A stretch of 19,933 bases of DNA, taken from the NCBI GenBank assembly GCA_902476645.1, contig CABSEG010000054.1:1-19933 (forward strand), given 5' to 3'. Source of the DNA: an uncultured Lachnospiraceae bacterium (GTDB lineage: Bacteria; Bacillota; Clostridia; Lachnospirales; Lachnospiraceae). The notes under the pieces are model-generated. The model saw nothing but the letters and a program-made list of their open reading frames with translations. It was not told the origin of the DNA and ran no database searches. A program made the translations under genes and the position numbers. Every line of letters starts with the position of its first letter. The stretch's first letter is position 1. Of the stretch, positions 1 to 7,785 are shown piece after piece.

Positions 1-411
1 TGCAAGAACTATGACGGCGATGTGATGAGCGATTTGATTGCTACGGCCTTTGGTTCTCTGGCCATGATGACCTCTGTGCTGGTTTCTCCGGACGGCAACT
101 TTGAATATGAAGCGGCACATGGGACCGTGCAGCGTCACTATTATAAGCATTTGGCAGGAGAGGAGACCTCCACAAACTCTGTTGCCACCATTTTTGCATG
201 GACAGGTGCCTTAAGAAAGAGGGGCGAACTGGACCAGATTCCAGAATTGATGGAATTTGCCGATAAGCTGGAAAAAGCCACCACAGGAACCATTGAAGAT
301 GGAAAAATGACTAAGGATTTGGCCCTGATTACTTCTCTGGAAAACCCCACCGTATTAAACAGTGAAGAATTTATCAAGGCCATCCGCGAAAAATTAGAAG
401 AGATGTTATAA
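1..411 (+). CDS. icd: NADP-dependent isocitrate dehydrogenase, C-terminal part (5' truncated by window edge)
   Basis: The open frame begins at base 1 (C-K-N-Y-D-G-D-V) and ends at TAA 409-411, so only the last 136 residues are present. The family converts isocitrate to 2-oxoglutarate and CO2, producing NADPH in the cytoplasm. The fragment has the isocitrate/isopropylmalate dehydrogenase fold signature: the CKNYDGDV block, then GSLAMMTSVLVSPDG, then the AAHGTVQRHY block and TSTNSVATIFAW. These blocks resemble the eukaryotic-like homodimeric NADP enzymes of about 400 residues more than the E. coli type. The Arg and His after AAHGTV are the positions that contact the 2'-phosphate in NADP-dependent relatives, which supports NADP specificity by inference. 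A shared terminator follows directly. The likely role is 2-oxoglutarate and NADPH supply for glutamate synthesis. The ATG at base 22 is internal, not the start. Confidence 0.93.
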   Translation, partial: CKNYDGDVMSDLIATAFGSLAMMTSVLVSPDGNFEYEAAHGTVQRHYYKHLAGEETSTNSVATIFAWTGALRKRGELDQIPELMEFADKLEKATTGTIEDGKMTKDLALITSLENPTVLNSEEFIKAIREKLEEML

Positions 412-417
412 AAAGAT

Positions 418-443
418 GGGACAGCATTACGCTGTCCCGTTTT
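418..443. terminator. Bidirectional intrinsic terminator between convergent icd and ABC-F genes
   Basis: GGGACAGC (418-425), a 5-base loop and GCTGTCCC (431-438) form a perfect 8-bp stem. On the + strand it is followed by G-TTTT, which suits icd. On the - strand it is followed by ATCTTTTTATAA, which suits the ABC-F gene. The ABC-F stop codon (complement of 427-429) lies in the loop, so the stem also encodes the last residues of that protein. Confidence 0.8.
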
Positions 444-2358
444 CGTCTTCTGCCAACTCTTCCCAGAGCTGATAGAGTTGTTCCAGCTCGTCTAGAAGTT
501 CTGACTTTTCTTCATTAAGCTTCATACATTCCTGTACGTTGGTAAAAACCTCTTCTTTTGCCAGAGATACGTCAATTTCCTTATCCCTGGCCTCCAAAAC
601 TGCGATGCGCTCTTCTGTTTTTTTTAAGTCATTTTGCCGTTTCCTCTGGCGCGCAGCCACTTCTTTTTGCTGCTGCCAGCTTAACTTACCAGAGCTTTCA
701 CCACCGGTCTGTGACAGCGTATCCTCTGACTTTGGGACATAAATCTTTGTCAGCTCTTCCTTTTTTTCCAGGTAATAATCATAATTGCCAAGATAATTAA
801 TCAGAGTATTCCCGGTAAGTTCCAGTATTCGTGTAGCAGTCTGATTGATGAAATAACGGTCATGGGAGACATATAAAAGTGTGCCGGTATATCGGTTTAA
901 AGCTTGCTCTAAAATCTCCTTTGAGGTAATGTCTAAATGGTTGGTGGGCTCATCCAGGATGAGAAAATTAGCCTCTGAAAGCATAAGCTTAGCCAGGGAA
1001 ACACGCCCCCGTTCGCCGCCGCTTAAATCAGAGATTTTTTTAAAAACGTCGTCTCCGGTAAAGAGAAAAGCGGCAAGCACATTTCGAATCTCTGTATTGG
1101 TCAATCCCGGATAGGCATCGGAGATCTCTTCAAACAGAGTCTTTTCCATGTGAAGCACATGATGCTCCTGATCGTAATAACCAATATTTACCTTGCTGCC
1201 CAGGGTAATAGCCCCTTCATCGGCATCTAAAAGCCCGTTGATGATCTTTAGCAGGGTAGTTTTACCTGTCCCATTATTTCCGATAATGGCCACCCTCTCT
1301 CCACGTTTAATCTGAAAATCCAGGTGAGAAAACAGCGTATTTCCGTCAAATGACTTGGCTAGCTGTTCCACGGTCAGCACGTCGTTTCCGCTGACAATCC
1401 TGGGCTTCAGGCTGATATGTATTTCGGAATCAATCTCTGTGGGCTTTTCCAGTACATCCATTTTTTCCAGCATTTTTTCTCTGCTTTCAGCCCGCTTGAT
1501 GGATTTTTCCCGGTTGAAGGATTTCAATTTAGCGATGACTTCCTGCTGGTGTTTGATTTGACGTTGCTGGTTAAAATAAGCCTTTAACTGGGCTTCCCGA
1601 ACCTGGGCCCGTTTCATGGAGTAGGCAGTATAATTGCCAAGATAAGTGGAAACCCTTCCACCATCAATTTCTATGACTTTTGTCACAACCCGGTTTAAAA
1701 AATAGCGGTCATGGGCCACAATCAGAACAGCTCCCGGATAATTGAGCAGGTATGTCTCCAGCCAAGAAATGGAGTTCATATCCAGGTGATTGGTGGGCTC
1801 ATCCAATAGAATGATATCTGGCTTTGCAAGCAAAAGTTTTCCAAGAGCCACCCGGGTTTTTTGTCCACCCGATAAGGTATCCACTTGCTTTTCAAATTCA
1901 GATTCTTCAAATCCAAGACCTTTTAAGACGCCTACAATCTCACTCTGATAGGCATAGCCGTTTTGACGTTCAAACTCGGTATGAAGTCTATGGTAATCCT
2001 CCAGGGCTTTTGTAAGCTCATCCCCGGTCAGGGTCTTCATATTCTCTTCCAGGGAACGAATGCGCTCCTCCATTTCTATGAGTGGCCTTTTTACCTCCAA
2101 TAGTTCTGCGTAGATGGTATTTCCGGAGGACACAGCCTCGTGCTGGGCAAGGTATCCCACTGTTTTGCCCTTGGCGAGGATCACTTCTCCAGAGTCTGCG
2201 GTAAGCTCATGCATGATTATCTTTAAGAGCGTGGACTTTTCCGCGCCGTTGATTCCCACAATCGCAGCCTTCTCCCGGTCTTCTATGTGGAAAGAGGCAT
2301 CCTGCAAAATGACATTAGGACCGAAAGCCTTTGTAATATTTTGACAAGCTAAAATCAT
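427..2358 (-). CDS. ABC-F family ATPase (YdiF-like), with altered first Walker A motif
   Basis: This is a soluble twin-ATPase of the ABC-F family, which acts at the ribosomal E site (translation factors or antibiotic-resistance proteins) and has no membrane domain. From ATG 2358 it has 643 residues. Domain 1 has LSGGQ (162-166), Walker B DIILLDEP (181-188) and H-loop His216. A charged linker of about 250-310 follows. Domain 2 has an intact Walker A GNNGTGKTT (360-368), LSGGE (445-449), Walker B LILDEP and H-loop His499. A Lys/Glu-rich C-terminal coiled coil (about 565-640) resembles YdiF-type members. Domain 1 Walker A reads GINGAEKST (35-43), with Glu40 where the family has Gly. The frame is open to GTG 2391. 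I chose ATG 2358 because MILACQNI is where family members begin and AAAGGA lies 9 bases upstream; ATG 2367 behind AGGGAG is the alternative. It is the only leftward gene here. Its substrate or resistance role cannot be told from sequence. Confidence 0.9.
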   Translation of the reverse strand: MILACQNITKAFGPNVILQDASFHIEDREKAAIVGINGAEKSTLLKIIMHELTADSGEVILAKGKTVGYLAQHEAVSSGNTIYAELLEVKRPLIEMEERIRSLEENMKTLTGDELTKALEDYHRLHTEFERQNGYAYQSEIVGVLKGLGFEESEFEKQVDTLSGGQKTRVALGKLLLAKPDIILLDEPTNHLDMNSISWLETYLLNYPGAVLIVAHDRYFLNRVVTKVIEIDGGRVSTYLGNYTAYSMKRAQVREAQLKAYFNQQRQIKHQQEVIAKLKSFNREKSIKRAESREKMLEKMDVLEKPTEIDSEIHISLKPRIVSGNDVLTVEQLAKSFDGNTLFSHLDFQIKRGERVAIIGNNGTGKTTLLKIINGLLDADEGAITLGSKVNIGYYDQEHHVLHMEKTLFEEISDAYPGLTNTEIRNVLAAFLFTGDDVFKKISDLSGGERGRVSLAKLMLSEANFLILDEPTNHLDITSKEILEQALNRYTGTLLYVSHDRYFINQTATRILELTGNTLINYLGNYDYYLEKKEELTKIYVPKSEDTLSQTGGESSGKLSWQQQKEVAARQRKRQNDLKKTEERIAVLEARDKEIDVSLAKEEVFTNVQECMKLNEEKSELLDELEQLYQLWEELAEDENGTA

Positions 2359-2440
2359 AATTTCCATTCCTTTCTCCCTGTATTCTATCACAGAGTCTCA
2401 AAATACTCTAGTGAATTTCTTGCATGAGCTTAGAAAATGC

Positions 2441-2469
2441 TGGACGTATGGGAAATTTTGCGCTAATAT
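2441..2469 (+). promoter_or_regulatory. Possible sigma-A promoter for aspartate kinase
   Basis: TGGACG (2441-2446) and TAATAT (2464-2469) are separated by 17 bases, and each matches the -35 or -10 consensus at four of six positions. The site lies in the divergent gap between the ABC-F gene and the aspartate kinase gene, about 50 bases before the start codon. The match is modest and the call rests on position as much as sequence. Confidence 0.35.
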
Positions 2470-2519
2470 AGACTTATTATGTGCAGGAAATGGGTCAATA
2501 CGAGGAGGAAATGGAAAAA

Positions 2520-3842
2520 ATGAAAAAAGTAGTGAAATTTGGAGGAAGCTCCCTGGCCAGCGCGGAGCAATTTCGAAAAGTAGGCGATATCATCCATGCA
2601 GATGAAAGCAGAAGATACGTGATTCCTTCCGCGCCTGGAAAGCGTTTTAGCAAAGACATCAAAGTGACGGATATGCTCTATGAATGTTACGGACTGGCAG
2701 AAAAAGGAGAGGACTTTTCCGAGGCAATTGCCAGGATCAAGGAGCGTTATCAGGAAATTATTGACGGATTAAATTTGGAATTGTCTCTGGAGGAAGAATT
2801 TCATCAGATTGCCCAGGCATTTCAACAGCAAGCGGGAAAAGATTACGCAGCCTCCAGAGGAGAGTATCTAAACGGAATTATTATGGCAAACTATCTGGGA
2901 TATGATTTTATCGATCCCGCACAGGATGCCATTTACTTTACGAAGGATGGAAGCTTTGATGCGGAGAAGACCAACAAGGCTCTTTCCAGAAAGCTTTCAA
3001 AAAGTGAGCGCGCGGTGATTCCAGGCTTTTACGGCGCTATGCCGGATGGAACGGTAAAGACCTTCTCCAGGGGAGGTTCCGATGTAACAGGTTCCATTGT
3101 GGCAAAAGCTGTTCGGGCCGACCTGTATGAAAACTGGACAGATGTATCCGGGTTCTTGATTACGGATCCGAGGATTATCCCAAACCCAGAGGGAATCGAA
3201 ACCATCACTTACCGTGAGCTTCGGGAGCTTGCTTATATGGGCGCTACCGTACTTCATGAGGAGGCTATCTTCCCAATTCGTCAGGAAGGGATCCCTATCA
3301 ATATCAAGAACACAAACCGTCCTCAGGATCGGGGAACGTTCATCGTAAAAAATACCTGTCAGCAATCCAAATATACCATCACCGGTATAGCCGGAAAAAA
3401 AGGATTTGTGTCCGTTCACATTGAAAAGGAGCTGATGAATTCGGAGGTTGGGTTTGGAAGAAAGGTGCTTCAGGTATTTGAAGATAACGGAATTTCTTTT
3501 GAACATATGCCGTCCGGAATCGATACCATGACGATCTTTGTCCATCAGACGGAATTTGCGGAGAAGGAGCAACAGGTTCTGGCAGGCATTCAAAGGGCTG
3601 TCAATCCTGATTTGATTGATTTGGAGTCCGATCTGGCTCTGATTGCCGTGGTAGGACGGGGAATGCGTTCCACAAGAGGAACGGCTGGCAGAATTTTTTC
3701 CGCCCTGGCCCATGCCAATGTCAATGTCAAAATGATTGATCAGGGTTCCAGTGAACTGAATATTATCATTGGCGTGCGAAATGATGATTTTGAGGCTGCC
3801 ATCCGGGCCATCTATGATATTTTTGTGACCATTCAACTTTAG
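2520..3842 (+). CDS. Aspartate kinase (clostridial type, with C-terminal ACT domains)
   Basis: Phosphorylates L-aspartate with ATP, the first step toward lysine/diaminopimelate, threonine and methionine, in the cytoplasm. The N-terminus KVVKFGGSS is the amino-acid-kinase nucleotide-binding motif. FSRGGSDVTGS in the middle is the aspartokinase signature, and TDVSGFLITDPRIIPNP follows as in the family. The C-terminal third (from about ITGIAGKKGFVSV) carries two ACT-type regulatory modules, including the VVGRGMRSTRGTAGRIFSAL and NVKMIDQGSSELNI segments. It is therefore probably feedback-controlled, though the effector cannot be read. The product has 440 residues, typical for the family. An AGGAGG at 2503-2508 lies 11 bases before ATG 2520 and only 2 bases before ATG 2511. 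I prefer 2520, which gives MKKVVKFGG. The frame also opens at GTG 2481, upstream of that Shine-Dalgarno. The SAPGKRFSKDIKVTDMLY segment is typical of the Clostridia subgroup. No paralogue is visible here to decide between isozyme names. Confidence 0.94.
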   Translation: MKKVVKFGGSSLASAEQFRKVGDIIHADESRRYVIPSAPGKRFSKDIKVTDMLYECYGLAEKGEDFSEAIARIKERYQEIIDGLNLELSLEEEFHQIAQAFQQQAGKDYAASRGEYLNGIIMANYLGYDFIDPAQDAIYFTKDGSFDAEKTNKALSRKLSKSERAVIPGFYGAMPDGTVKTFSRGGSDVTGSIVAKAVRADLYENWTDVSGFLITDPRIIPNPEGIETITYRELRELAYMGATVLHEEAIFPIRQEGIPINIKNTNRPQDRGTFIVKNTCQQSKYTITGIAGKKGFVSVHIEKELMNSEVGFGRKVLQVFEDNGISFEHMPSGIDTMTIFVHQTEFAEKEQQVLAGIQRAVNPDLIDLESDLALIAVVGRGMRSTRGTAGRIFSALAHANVNVKMIDQGSSELNIIIGVRNDDFEAAIRAIYDIFVTIQL

Positions 3843-3911
3843 GTTGCCGGGCTTAAGATGGATGGAGATTAGGATGAAGAGACCGGAAAGCTTGGAAGGG
3901 GTGACAAAGAA

Positions 3912-4574
3912 GTGGGTAAAGAGATATCAAGGGCCGTTGTCAAAAGATTGCCGCGCTATTACCGTTACCTGGGCGATCTGAAGGAAAGCGGGGTAGAACG
4001 GATTTCCTCCAACGAACTGAGCGAAAAAATGCAGGTAACAGCATCACAGATCAGGCAGGATCTAAACAACTTCGGAGGTTTTGGACAACAGGGTTATGGA
4101 TATAATGTAAACCACCTTTATACGGAAATCGGAAAAATTCTGGGGCTGGATAAGACCTACAATATGATTATTGTGGGCGCCGGGAACTTAGGACAGGCCC
4201 TTGCAAATTACGTCAAATTTGAGAAGAGAGGTTTTTTAGTCAAAGGAATTTTTGATGTAAATCCAAGCCTAAAAGGAAGGACGGTTCGCGGAATTGAGAT
4301 CCGTATGGTGGAGGAGATTCCCGAGTTTGTAAAGGAGCAGGGCATTCAGATCGCCACGTTGACATTGCCCAGAGCAAATGCTGCCGAGATGGCCAATTTG
4401 TTGGTAGAAAACGGCGTAAAGGCGATTTGGAATTTTGCCCATACAGATTTACATCTTCCAGGAGACGTAATCGTAGAAAATGTCCATCTCTCTGAGAGTC
4501 TGATGCAGTTATCCTACAATATCAACAGGTTTGAGAGAGAGAAAGAAAAGAAGACAAAGGAAAAAGCAAAATAA
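3912..4574 (+). CDS. rex: Redox-sensing transcriptional repressor Rex
   Basis: Rex is a homodimeric repressor that senses the NADH/NAD+ ratio and releases DNA when NADH is high. It typically controls fermentation and respiration genes. The 220-residue product is of normal length. Residues 1-80 form the winged-helix DNA-binding domain, with the Rex hallmark RQDLNNFGGFGQQGYGYNV (48-66). A Rossmann domain follows with IIVGAGNLGQAL (86-97), then a C-terminal helix for domain swapping. The start is GTG 3912, with GGAAGGGG at 3894-3901 ten bases upstream. No in-frame ATG exists between it and the in-frame TAG at 3870. It lies 69 bases after aspartate kinase on the same strand and is probably co-transcribed. 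I found no convincing Rex operator (TTGTTAA-N4-TTAACAA) in front of it or elsewhere in the window. The C-terminal tail is Lys/Glu-rich. Confidence 0.95.
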   Translation: MGKEISRAVVKRLPRYYRYLGDLKESGVERISSNELSEKMQVTASQIRQDLNNFGGFGQQGYGYNVNHLYTEIGKILGLDKTYNMIIVGAGNLGQALANYVKFEKRGFLVKGIFDVNPSLKGRTVRGIEIRMVEEIPEFVKEQGIQIATLTLPRANAAEMANLLVENGVKAIWNFAHTDLHLPGDVIVENVHLSESLMQLSYNINRFEREKEKKTKEKAK

Positions 4575-4583
4575 GAAACCGAG

Positions 4584-4624
4584 AGAAGGCGTGTCAAGAT
4601 AGATGCTATTTTGGCGCGTCTTCT
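4584..4624 (+). other. Long G-U-tolerant hairpin in the rex-nnr intergenic region
   Basis: Bases 4584-4602 pair with 4606-4624 to give 19 continuous pairs around a 3-base loop (ATG 4603-4605). Four of the pairs are G-U (4589/4619, 4592/4616, 4594/4614, 4598/4610), and all are allowed only in the + strand transcript. The complementary strand would have A-C mismatches at those positions. Only a weak pyrimidine tract (CTTCTGT) follows, so it is not a standard terminator. It could be an attenuator, an RNase processing site or a 3'-end stabiliser between rex and nnr. Confidence 0.65.
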
Positions 4625-4658
4625 GTACGAATGGCAGCGATGTGAAAGGAGAAGAGGA

Positions 4659-6136
4659 ATGGAATATGTGCTAACAGGAGCAGAGATGAAGCAATGCGAT
4701 TATCACACCATGGAACACTTTAAAGTTCCCTCCTGTGTTCTGATGGAGAGAGCGGCTCTTTCTGCGGTTGAAGTTTTACACAGAGAATCCTTTGATCTTA
4801 CAAGAGTTTTGGTGGTGTGTGCGGGCGGCAACAACGGGGGCGATGGCTTAGCTGTAGCCAGGCTGCTGCATCTGGAAGGGGTCCTGGTAGATGTACATTT
4901 TGTCGGAAAAGAAACATCCTGTACAAAAGAAACGGCAAGGCAACTGGAAATTTGCAGAAAATACGGGATAAGTCTTATTTCTAACCCAGTTTATTCTGAA
5001 TATAATAGTATAGTAGATGCGATCTTTGGAATTGGTCTGTCCAGACCGGTGGAGGGCGTTTACAGGGAGGTCATAGAGGCCGTCAATCAGTCCGGTGCGA
5101 AAGTACTGTCTTTGGATATTCCTTCCGGAATTGACGCAGACAGAGGCGAGGTTATGGGGATTGCCATCCGGGCTCATGCGACAGTCACTTTTGGATTCTT
5201 AAAGAGGGGACTTCTGCTTTACCGGGGCAAGGCTTATGCCGGGAAGGTGTTGGTTAGACAAATCGGCATTACAAAAGAGAGTTTTTTGGAAAGGCTCCCC
5301 AGGGCATTTACTTATTCCGGGTATGATAAAGTGGCTGGTCTGTTACCTTACCGGGATCCCTGCTCCAACAAAGGGACATTTGGAAAAGCTCTTATGGTTG
5401 CGGGCAGCTTTCGAATGGCCGGGGCAGCGTTGCTCTGTGCGAAGGCTGCCTATAAGACCGGAGTGGGGCTGGTGAGAGTGTTTACGGACTCCTGTAACCG
5501 TGAGATCTTACAATCGCAACTTGCAGAAGCAATCACGGATTCCTATGAAAATGAGAATCTGGAAGAACATCTGTTAAAGATTACAGGATGGGCGAGCGCT
5601 ATTGGAATTGGCCCGGGAATTGGGACCGGGATGCAAAAGCAGAACATCCTGCGGACACTTCTGAAAAAGGAACAGGTACCAGTCGTCCTGGATGCAGACG
5701 CACTCAATATCATTGCTGGAAATCCCTCAGTACTGGAAGGGCACAAACAACCAATTGTGGTTACTCCGCATATTGGGGAAATGGCAAGACTGACCGGACA
5801 GAGTAAAGAAGAGATTCTGAAAGACGTATGTGGAACCGCCGTGAATTATGCAAAAAAATGGAACGTGATCTGTGTTTTAAAAGATGCGGGAACCGTAGTC
5901 ACGGATGGAGAAAAAATCTATATCAACCGGAGTGGAAACAATGGGATGTCCACAGGCGGTTCCGGGGACGTGCTGACTGGTATGATTACAGGATTTTTGG
6001 CTCAGGGAATGAAGGCTATGGAGGCTTCCTGCCTGGGCGTATGGCCGGTGATGCGGCGGCAAAGGAAAAAGGGAGCCGCGGCATGCTGGCGGGTGATATC
6101 ATCCGGGCAATGGACCTGGTGATGAAGCCTGAATAA
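4659..6136 (+). pseudogene. nnr: Bifunctional NAD(P)H-hydrate epimerase / ADP-dependent NAD(P)H-hydrate dehydratase, frameshifted near the 3' end
   Basis: Repairs damaged NAD(P)HX. The N-terminal YjeF_N domain epimerises it and the C-terminal YjeF_C domain (ribokinase-like) dehydrates it. ATG 4659 has AAAGGAG (4645-4651) 7 bases upstream. The epimerase half shows GGNNGGDGL (56-64) and the LSLDIPSGIDAD segment. The dehydratase half shows MVAGSFRMAGAA, VLDADALN, VVTPHIGEMARLTG and the GGSGDVLTG catalytic loop. The literal frame stops at 6120-6122 (487 residues) and ends in 26 unrelated residues after Val461. From ATG 6041 the next frame encodes MAGDAAAKEKGSRGMLAG and so on to TAA 6134-6136, which is the family C-terminus. 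Homologs have a V-Y-x-H-G stretch at this junction, so about 13 bases appear to be missing at 6040/6041. The epimerase half should survive. The dehydratase half loses its final helices and may be inactive, unless this is an assembly error. The alr Shine-Dalgarno overlaps the restored stop. Confidence 0.82.
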
Positions 6137-6145
6137 GGAGAGACG

Positions 6146-7294
6146 ATGGAAAGATACAGCAGAATTTATGCGGAAATTGACTTAGATGCAATCGAGGAAA
6201 ATTTTGAAAATATGAGAAAAAACATATCTCCCGCTACCAAGATGATTGCGGTCATTAAGGCGGACGGATATGGTCATGGAGCGGTTCCCATCGCCCGGCG
6301 GATGGAAGAGAGGGACTATCTTTGGGGATTTGCCGTGGCGACAGCGCAGGAGGCCTATGAACTGCGCCACCATCAGATTCAAAAACCGATTCTGATATTG
6401 GGTTATACGTTTGCGGAAGAATATGAAGATTTGGCCAGAGCACAGATTCGCCCTACCGTTTTCCAATTTGATATGGCAAAAGCCATGTCAGAGGCGGCAG
6501 TGAAAGTGGGGAAGGTTCTAAAAATTCATCTTGCCGTGGATACAGGTATGTCCAGAATCGGTTTTCGGGATGATGCTTCCAGCCTGGAACAGATCCTGGA
6601 AATTCAAAAGCTTTCCGGGCTGGAGATCGAAGGGTTGTTTACACATTTTGCGAAGGCAGATGAGAAAGACAAGACTTATACATATCATCAGTTGGAGAGA
6701 TACTTGCAGTTTGAACATATGCTGGAGGCGGCGGGGGTTCCTATTCCCGTTCGGCACTGCTCCAACAGTGCAGGTATTCTGGAAATTCCGGGAGCCAACC
6801 TGGATGCGGTACGGGCGGGGATTACCATGTACGGTATTTATCCATCCGAAGAGGTCGCCAGGGATACGGTGCCTCTGCGTCCGGCCATGTCTTTAAAAAG
6901 TCATATTGTATATATCAAGGAAGTGGAAGCAGGAGGTTCAGTCAGTTATGGCGGTACTTATGTGACAGAAAGAAAAACACGTCTGGCTACCATTCCGGTG
7001 GGATATGGAGACGGATATCCCAGAAGTCTGTCAAACAAAGGGTATGTTCTGATTCATGGAAAGCGTGCGCCCATTCTGGGGCGTATTTGTATGGATCAGT
7101 TTATGGTGGATGTGACACAGATTCCGGAAGCGAAGGAATTAGATGAAGTAATCTTAATGGGGAACAGTCAGGGGACCCGCCTGAGCGTGGAGGAGCTGGG
7201 GGCTCTCTCCGGAAGATTTCCCTATGAATTTGTCTGCGGGATTGGAAAACGGGTGCCCAGGATTTATAAACAAAAGGAGTCCATGGGCCGGTAA
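6146..7294 (+). CDS. alr: Alanine racemase
   Basis: PLP-dependent interconversion of L- and D-alanine in the cytoplasm, supplying D-Ala for peptidoglycan. The 382-residue product is full length. The PLP lysine is Lys38 in the motif AVIKADGYGHGA. The fold-III barrel runs to about residue 245 and includes HLAVDTGMSRIGF and the RHCSNSAGIL phosphate-binding region. The C-terminal beta domain carries the catalytic tyrosine motif VSYGGTY, then IPVGYGDGYPR and GRICMDQFMVDVT. ATG 6146 is preceded by AAGGAG (6135-6140), which overlaps the restored nnr stop codon at 6134-6136, so translation is likely coupled to nnr. The order nnr-alr-mazF resembles the Bacillus arrangement with ndoA downstream of alr. 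All key residues appear intact. Confidence 0.96.
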   Translation: MERYSRIYAEIDLDAIEENFENMRKNISPATKMIAVIKADGYGHGAVPIARRMEERDYLWGFAVATAQEAYELRHHQIQKPILILGYTFAEEYEDLARAQIRPTVFQFDMAKAMSEAAVKVGKVLKIHLAVDTGMSRIGFRDDASSLEQILEIQKLSGLEIEGLFTHFAKADEKDKTYTYHQLERYLQFEHMLEAAGVPIPVRHCSNSAGILEIPGANLDAVRAGITMYGIYPSEEVARDTVPLRPAMSLKSHIVYIKEVEAGGSVSYGGTYVTERKTRLATIPVGYGDGYPRSLSNKGYVLIHGKRAPILGRICMDQFMVDVTQIPEAKELDEVILMGNSQGTRLSVEELGALSGRFPYEFVCGIGKRVPRIYKQKESMGR

Positions 7295-7392
7295 GGAGCT
7301 GAAATCGTAGAATAAGAACACAAAAGCGCATACCATTGAAAAATGTGGAGATACTATAGGTAATTCAGCATAGAAATCGGAGTGTGAAATGT

Positions 7393-7740
7393 GTGATTAT
7401 TAGACGAGGAGATATTTTTTACGCAGATTTAAGGCCGGTAATCGGCTCGGAACAAGGTGGAGTCCGTCCGGTACTGATTATTCAAAACGACGTGGGAAAC
7501 AAACACAGCCCCACAGTCATCTGCGCGGCCATTACTTCTAAGATGAACAAAGCAAAGCTTCCCACCCATGTGGAGATTGACGCAAGCAGATATGAGATTG
7601 TAAAGGATTCTGTGATTTTATTGGAGCAATTAAGGACCATTGACAAGAAACGGCTCAAGGACAGGATCTGCCATCTGGATACGGAAATTCTGGAGCTGGT
7701 CAACCAGGCCCTGATGGTCAGTCTGGACTTGACTACATAG
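7393..7740 (+). CDS. ndoA: MazF/PemK-family endoribonuclease (EndoA), without an adjacent antitoxin
   Basis: Sequence-specific mRNA endoribonuclease of the MazF family, normally held inactive by a MazE-type antitoxin encoded just upstream. The 115 residues match the Bacillus NdoA type: IIRRGDIFYADLRPVIGSEQGG at the N-terminus, then RPVLIIQNDVGN and PTVICAAITSK. The GSEQGGxRPVL segment carries the conserved catalytic-region Arg. I chose GTG 7393, which gives MIIRRGD as in relatives, with GGAG (7379-7382) 10 bases upstream. GTG 7384 is in frame but only one base from that GGAG. The gap after alr (7295-7392, 98 bases) cannot encode an 80-95 residue antitoxin, and the next gene downstream is a membrane protein. 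The toxin therefore looks unpartnered at this locus. The position beside alr is the usual one in Firmicutes. Confidence 0.92.
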   Translation: MIIRRGDIFYADLRPVIGSEQGGVRPVLIIQNDVGNKHSPTVICAAITSKMNKAKLPTHVEIDASRYEIVKDSVILLEQLRTIDKKRLKDRICHLDTEILELVNQALMVSLDLTT

Positions 7741-7756
7741 AGAAAGAAGGAGAATC

Positions 7757-7785
7757 TTGACTAATCCACCAGATAATGATATATT
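7757..7785 (+). promoter_or_regulatory. Sigma-A type promoter for the CNNM/CBS membrane protein gene
   Basis: TTGACT (7757-7762) and TATATT (7780-7785) are exactly 17 bases apart, and each matches the consensus at five of six positions. Transcription would begin near 7792, leaving about 45 bases of leader before ATG 7837. This would separate the downstream genes from the alr-mazF unit. The TTG of the -35 is also the possible start of the small ORF at 7757-7867. Confidence 0.6.

Noticed and set aside
2997..3836. 279-codon reverse-strand ORF inside aspartate kinase
   Set aside because: It is a shadow of a well-conserved forward gene, has no recognisable domain, and its codons mirror the forward frame.
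5588..5806. Separate ORF in a second frame of nnr
   Set aside because: The main frame is clearly homologous in this stretch. Only the 3' part from 6041 switches frame.
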